A stretch of 17,250 bases of DNA from Candidatus Avelusimicrobium faecicola (GTDB taxonomy: Bacteria; Elusimicrobiota; Elusimicrobia; Elusimicrobiales; Elusimicrobiaceae), in contig UQFW01000034.1 in the NCBI GenBank assembly GCA_900540405.1, forward strand, positions 1 to 17,250, given 5' to 3'. Below, one piece after another: positions 14,321-17,250 of the stretch. Under the pieces are notes generated by a model, which did not search any database, had not been told where the DNA came from, and worked only from the letters and a program-made list of their open reading frames with translations. The number at the start of each line of letters is the position of its first letter. Position 1 is the stretch's first letter. The translations under genes were made by a program, and so were the position numbers.

Positions 14321-14734
14321 ATGAGAGCCAAAACCATCCATCCGGTCTATGAACTTTGTGCCTACTTGGCGCTGGCTTTTTTAGTGGGTTTATGCGTGTA
14401 TGCCGGGTGGGTTTGGTGCCGGCCGGCGCCCAGCCAACAAGCCATTTATCTAAAGCAGGATATTCAGGAAGATTACCCGGATTTAGTGATTGTGCTATCG
14501 CCCGGCGGAGCCAAACAAATCACCCGCCAAGGAGGGCTTTTTTATGTGGGCCGCCGCCAACGGGTGCAACGCGCACTGGACGCCCGGGCCAAAAAGTTGG
14601 AGAATGCCCGCCAACAAAACCGCCCTGCCGAAGAAATAGCCAAACTGGAGCAGGAATTAAAAGCGGCGCAAGAGGCGGCCCAACGGCTAAAAACACGCTG
14701 GAAAGAACGCGCAGAAACCCGCCGCACCGAATGA
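14321..14734 (+). CDS. Small membrane protein with coiled-coil tail, unknown
   Basis: 137 residues from the ATG at 14321, which has AGGA 6 bases upstream. The open frame extends back into pyrH, but that part is a shadow. One transmembrane segment lies at about 12-33 (LCAYLALAFLVGLCVYAGWV). It is followed by a short globular part (DLVIVLSPGGAKQITRQGG) and, from about 80 to 135, a charged Ala/Glu/Lys/Arg heptad-like coiled coil (e.g. AEEIAKLEQELKAAQEAAQR). The geometry suggests a bitopic protein with the coiled coil outside the cytoplasm or, if inverted, inside; topology is not certain. I do not recognise a family. It is co-transcribed with pyrH and ends at a bidirectional terminator. Confidence 0.75.
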   Translation: MRAKTIHPVYELCAYLALAFLVGLCVYAGWVWCRPAPSQQAIYLKQDIQEDYPDLVIVLSPGGAKQITRQGGLFYVGRRQRVQRALDARAKKLENARQQNRPAEEIAKLEQELKAAQEAAQRLKTRWKERAETRRTE

Positions 14735-14763
14735 GCGGGGATGCAAAAACCCCCAATTTATCT

Positions 14764-14800
14764 AATAAATATCCCCCGGCTACGCCGGGGGATATTTATT
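14764..14800. terminator. Bidirectional terminator between convergent genes
   Basis: A perfect 17-bp stem (aataaatatcccccggc, 14764-14780, with its complement 14784-14800) and a TAC loop. The A/T-rich outer ends give a U-rich arm on either strand, as expected between the convergent genes at 14734 and 14816. Confidence 0.9.
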
Positions 14801-14815
14801 TGTCTGCGCCAAAAA

Positions 14816-15769
14816 TTATTTATCCTTAAAATTAATCCGCTCTTTTTCTATCACCAGCGGCCTATGCAATACTTGGGTTAAAATCGCACCGATATACTCG
14901 CCGATAATCCCGATAAAAAATAACTGCACGGACGAAAACAACAATACAGACAGCAAAATAGGGGCCGTTCCCATGGGGAATTTCTCCCAAAAAAGCAATT
15001 TTAATACCAAATAAATCAGCGCCAAAAGCAGGCTGATTCCCCCCAACACAAAGCCCCCCAACGCCGCCAAACGAAGCGGCACTTTGGTATGGTTGGTAAA
15101 ACCAATCATGGCGTTATCGTAAAGGGTATAAAAATTATTTTTGGTAAACCCGCGCTCCCGCACCGGTTGCACAAACGGCACCAACGCGCGCGCATAGCCC
15201 AGCTCGCACACCAGGCCGCGCAAATACGGGTACGGCTCGTTTAATTTGCGCAGTTCGTCCACCACGCATTTATCGTATAACCCAAAACCCGTACAATTTG
15301 CGGGTAAATCGGTGCCGGAGTCGTTCACTAAATTTAACAGCCAATAATAAAACTTCCGCACCATAAAAAACAAAGGCGATTCCTTACTTTGCGTTTTTTG
15401 CCCCAACACCACTTTATAGCCTTCTTCCCACTTTTGAATCAGTTGCGGGAGTACCGCCGGCGGGTCTTGCAAGTCGGACGCCATATAAATCACCGCGTCC
15501 CCCCCGCATTGTAAAATGCCGTAATAGGGCGAACGGATATGCCCAAAGTTGCGGGCGTTGGCAATTACCTTAAAATGGGGGTCTTGGGCGGCAATTTCGC
15601 GCAAGACGCGCAGTGTGCCGTCTTGGGAGGCGTTATCCAGCACCAGTTGTTCATAGTCATATTTGGCGGATAATTTTTGCATTTGCTCTTTTACCTGTGC
15701 ATAGAGCAACGGAATGTTGGTTTCCTCGTTATAAGCGCTGGAAATGATAGAAATTTTCTTTTTACTCAT
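14816..15769 (-). CDS. Family 2 glycosyltransferase, polyprenyl-phosphate type
   Basis: 317 residues. The GT-A domain holds SAYNEE (11-16), DNASQDGT (45-52) and the metal/nucleotide block SDLQDPP (98-104), as in dolichyl- and undecaprenyl-phosphate sugar transferases such as GtrB and ArnC. Two C-terminal transmembrane segments follow (about 230-258 and 266-296), also typical of that subgroup. Expected role: load a sugar onto undecaprenyl phosphate at the inner face of the membrane for surface polysaccharide or lipid modification. The sugar is not readable from sequence. Its ATG overlaps the end of the ThDP-enzyme gene by 8 bases, so the two are coupled. Confidence 0.9.
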   Translation of the reverse strand: MSKKKISIISSAYNEETNIPLLYAQVKEQMQKLSAKYDYEQLVLDNASQDGTLRVLREIAAQDPHFKVIANARNFGHIRSPYYGILQCGGDAVIYMASDLQDPPAVLPQLIQKWEEGYKVVLGQKTQSKESPLFFMVRKFYYWLLNLVNDSGTDLPANCTGFGLYDKCVVDELRKLNEPYPYLRGLVCELGYARALVPFVQPVRERGFTKNNFYTLYDNAMIGFTNHTKVPLRLAALGGFVLGGISLLLALIYLVLKLLFWEKFPMGTAPILLSVLLFSSVQLFFIGIIGEYIGAILTQVLHRPLVIEKERINFKDK

Positions 15770-17250
15770 TGTTTTTTACTCCCCCGCTGATACGCATATT
15801 TTCCGCCAGTTCGCGGCGGTCCAAAAACGGGTACATATCCTCTAAAGACGGGCTAACCATACTGCCGTCGGGCAGTTTGCGCGCGGATAATTTGGGCGCA
15901 AAAATGTAATTTTCGCTGCAATTTACCTCACACACCACAGGGCCGTCCATAGCCAGTATTTCTTCCAATCGGGCGGATAAATCTGCATTTTTAGTCAGGC
16001 GCACCGCGGGCAAGCCGAAAGATTGCGCCACCTGCACAAAGTCCGGCACTTCTACCCCGCTTTGCCTATTACATCCGCTCAGTCGGCCGTCAAAAAAGTT
16101 GCGCTGGGTTTGGATAATAGACGCATATTCGCCGTTTTTCAGTATAAAAATTTTAAGCGGCAACTGATAAGTTTTTACCGTTTGCAATTCCTGCAAATTC
16201 ATCATAATACTGCCGTCACCCTCCAAGCAGACCACGCTTTGGCGGTTATTGGCGGCACACACCCCGATAGCCGCCGGCAAGCCGTACCCCATGGAAGCAT
16301 CACCGGAGTTAAGCAGCAGCCGCTGCCCCGCCTTACTTTCAAAAGCCTGAAAAAACGCCACGCAAGCCGTGCCGTTAGAGGCCACCACGCGGCTAGCTGG
16401 CGGAAGGATTTTGCTTAATTTCTCCATAAACAGATACGGATGAATTTTATCTTGCGCTTGAATGGCAAACTCCCGCAACGGCGGATATTTGGCCCGCATG
16501 CGGCGGCAGTATTCGCGCCACGGCGCAATATCCAGCCGTTGTGTTTGCGCGGTTATTTGGCGCAAAAATTCCCCCGCATCCGCACAGACGGCTAAATCGG
16601 GGCGGATGGTCGGCTTATTTAGCTCGGCTTCATCAATATCCACCACAATTTTTTGGGCATTTTTGGCAAAATTTTCCCAATTATAACTCACTTGGCGGAT
16701 GTTGTTGCGCGTACCCACGCATAGCACCACGTCCGCATTTTGCAATACAAAATTGCCCGCGCGCTGGCCGACGGTGCCAATGCGGCCCGCAAAAAGCGGG
16801 TCTTGGGAGGCAATTAAATCAAACCCGTTAAAAGTACCCAAAACCGGAATTTTGGTTTTATCTAAAAACGCACGCAAATCCTTTTGCGCCCACGCACAGT
16901 GTATGCCGTTCCCCGCAATTAGCACAGGGCGTTTGGCTTTTTGTAAAATGGCCGCCGCTTGGCATACTTTAGCGGCCGAAGCAAACGGCGCTTGTGCAGG
17001 ACGGATAAACTTTTTGAGCCTGGTTTCATCAATCGGCGCGGCCTGCACGTTCAGTGGAATATCCAACCATACCGGACCGGCTCGGCCGGAAGTAGCCTTA
17101 AAAACGGCTTCTTCTAGGGCGGCGTCAATATCGTTCGGGTCGGTAAGCATTTGGGCAAATTTTGTGAGCGGCTCCACCACGCGGACAATGTTTACCTCTT
17201 GGTCCCCCAGTTGGCGCAAAGGCACGCCGGAACAAGAAGCAAGTGTGGTG
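15762..17250 (-). CDS. ThDP-dependent acetolactate-synthase-like enzyme, 5' end missing
   Basis: Incomplete: the frame stays open to the window edge (codons before GTG 17225 read TTLASCSG), so the N-terminal ThDP (PYR) domain with its catalytic Glu is outside. Visible are RQLGDQEVNIVRVVEPLTKF and GRAGPVWLDIPLNVQ, the central domain (RPVLIAGNGIH to VVDIDEAELNKPTIRPDLAV), and the PP domain with GDGSIMMNLQELQTV and LKNGEY, the ThDP/Mg motif. These are features of the acetolactate synthase group. Placement upstream of a polyprenyl-sugar glycosyltransferase argues against valine synthesis; relatives in surface-sugar loci, such as YerE, transfer acetyl units onto keto sugars. That role is inference. 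Confidence 0.85.
   Translation of the reverse strand, partial: TTLASCSGVPLRQLGDQEVNIVRVVEPLTKFAQMLTDPNDIDAALEEAVFKATSGRAGPVWLDIPLNVQAAPIDETRLKKFIRPAQAPFASAAKVCQAAAILQKAKRPVLIAGNGIHCAWAQKDLRAFLDKTKIPVLGTFNGFDLIASQDPLFAGRIGTVGQRAGNFVLQNADVVLCVGTRNNIRQVSYNWENFAKNAQKIVVDIDEAELNKPTIRPDLAVCADAGEFLRQITAQTQRLDIAPWREYCRRMRAKYPPLREFAIQAQDKIHPYLFMEKLSKILPPASRVVASNGTACVAFFQAFESKAGQRLLLNSGDASMGYGLPAAIGVCAANNRQSVVCLEGDGSIMMNLQELQTVKTYQLPLKIFILKNGEYASIIQTQRNFFDGRLSGCNRQSGVEVPDFVQVAQSFGLPAVRLTKNADLSARLEEILAMDGPVVCEVNCSENYIFAPKLSARKLPDGSMVSPSLEDMYPFLDRRELAENMRISGGVKNNE

Noticed and set aside
1..17250. CRISPR array, tRNA, rRNA, insertion sequence or prophage
   Set aside because: No regularly spaced repeats, no tRNA cloverleaf with its TTCRA arm, no transposase, integrase or phage protein was seen.

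Overview
The window reads as chromosomal DNA of a Gram-negative-type bacterium: Sec signal peptides, a periplasmic-type repeat protein, a surface-sugar glycosyltransferase and an L32-linked fatty-acid operon. GC is moderate, genes are tightly packed, and several ribosomal and lipid genes sit next to fast-evolving envelope proteins. The overall feel (gut Elusimicrobiota-like) is an impression only; no marker visible here proves the phylum.

Layout. (a) 19-975 (-): secreted ChaN/TIKI-like protein with a near-consensus promoter that would give a leaderless mRNA. (b) 976-1692: a 717-base region without a credible CDS. It holds A-tracts, a GC-rich block with a 23-bp direct repeat and nested inverted repeats, then a promoter and an RNA-like element (about 1387-1629) with two competing folds, one a terminator. 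(c) 1693-2681 (+): a two-gene, AT-richer module, a 77-residue double Asp-box protein and an EcsC-like membrane protein, closed by a strong terminator. This looks like an acquired cassette and is the best candidate for an undescribed system. (d) 2860-7762 (-): yceD-rpmF-plsX-fabG-acpP-rnc followed by a membrane-anchored ankyrin protein. Most junctions are 1-44 bases, so it is one operon for L32, phospholipid/fatty-acid synthesis and RNase III. (e) 7780-9141 (-) MATE transporter and 9205-10704 (-) NAD synthetase, with a terminator between them. (f) 10809-11327 (+): secreted protein of 14-residue repeats, divergent from nadE across a 15-bp inverted repeat. (g) 11391-14734 (+): rpsB (structured leader, long C-terminal tail), tsf, pyrH, then an unknown membrane/coiled-coil protein where frr is often found. 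(h) 14816-17250 (-): a GT2 glycosyltransferase overlapped by an incomplete ThDP-dependent acetolactate-synthase-like gene, probably the edge of a surface-polysaccharide locus.

Main points for a second look: the bistable RNA element upstream of the Asp-box/EcsC-like cassette; an NAD synthetase whose glutaminase domain seems to have lost its catalytic Lys and Cys; two genes whose -10 boxes lie exactly 6 bases before ATG (leaderless); a terminator that abuts the MATE start codon; and the 104-residue charged tail on ribosomal protein S2.
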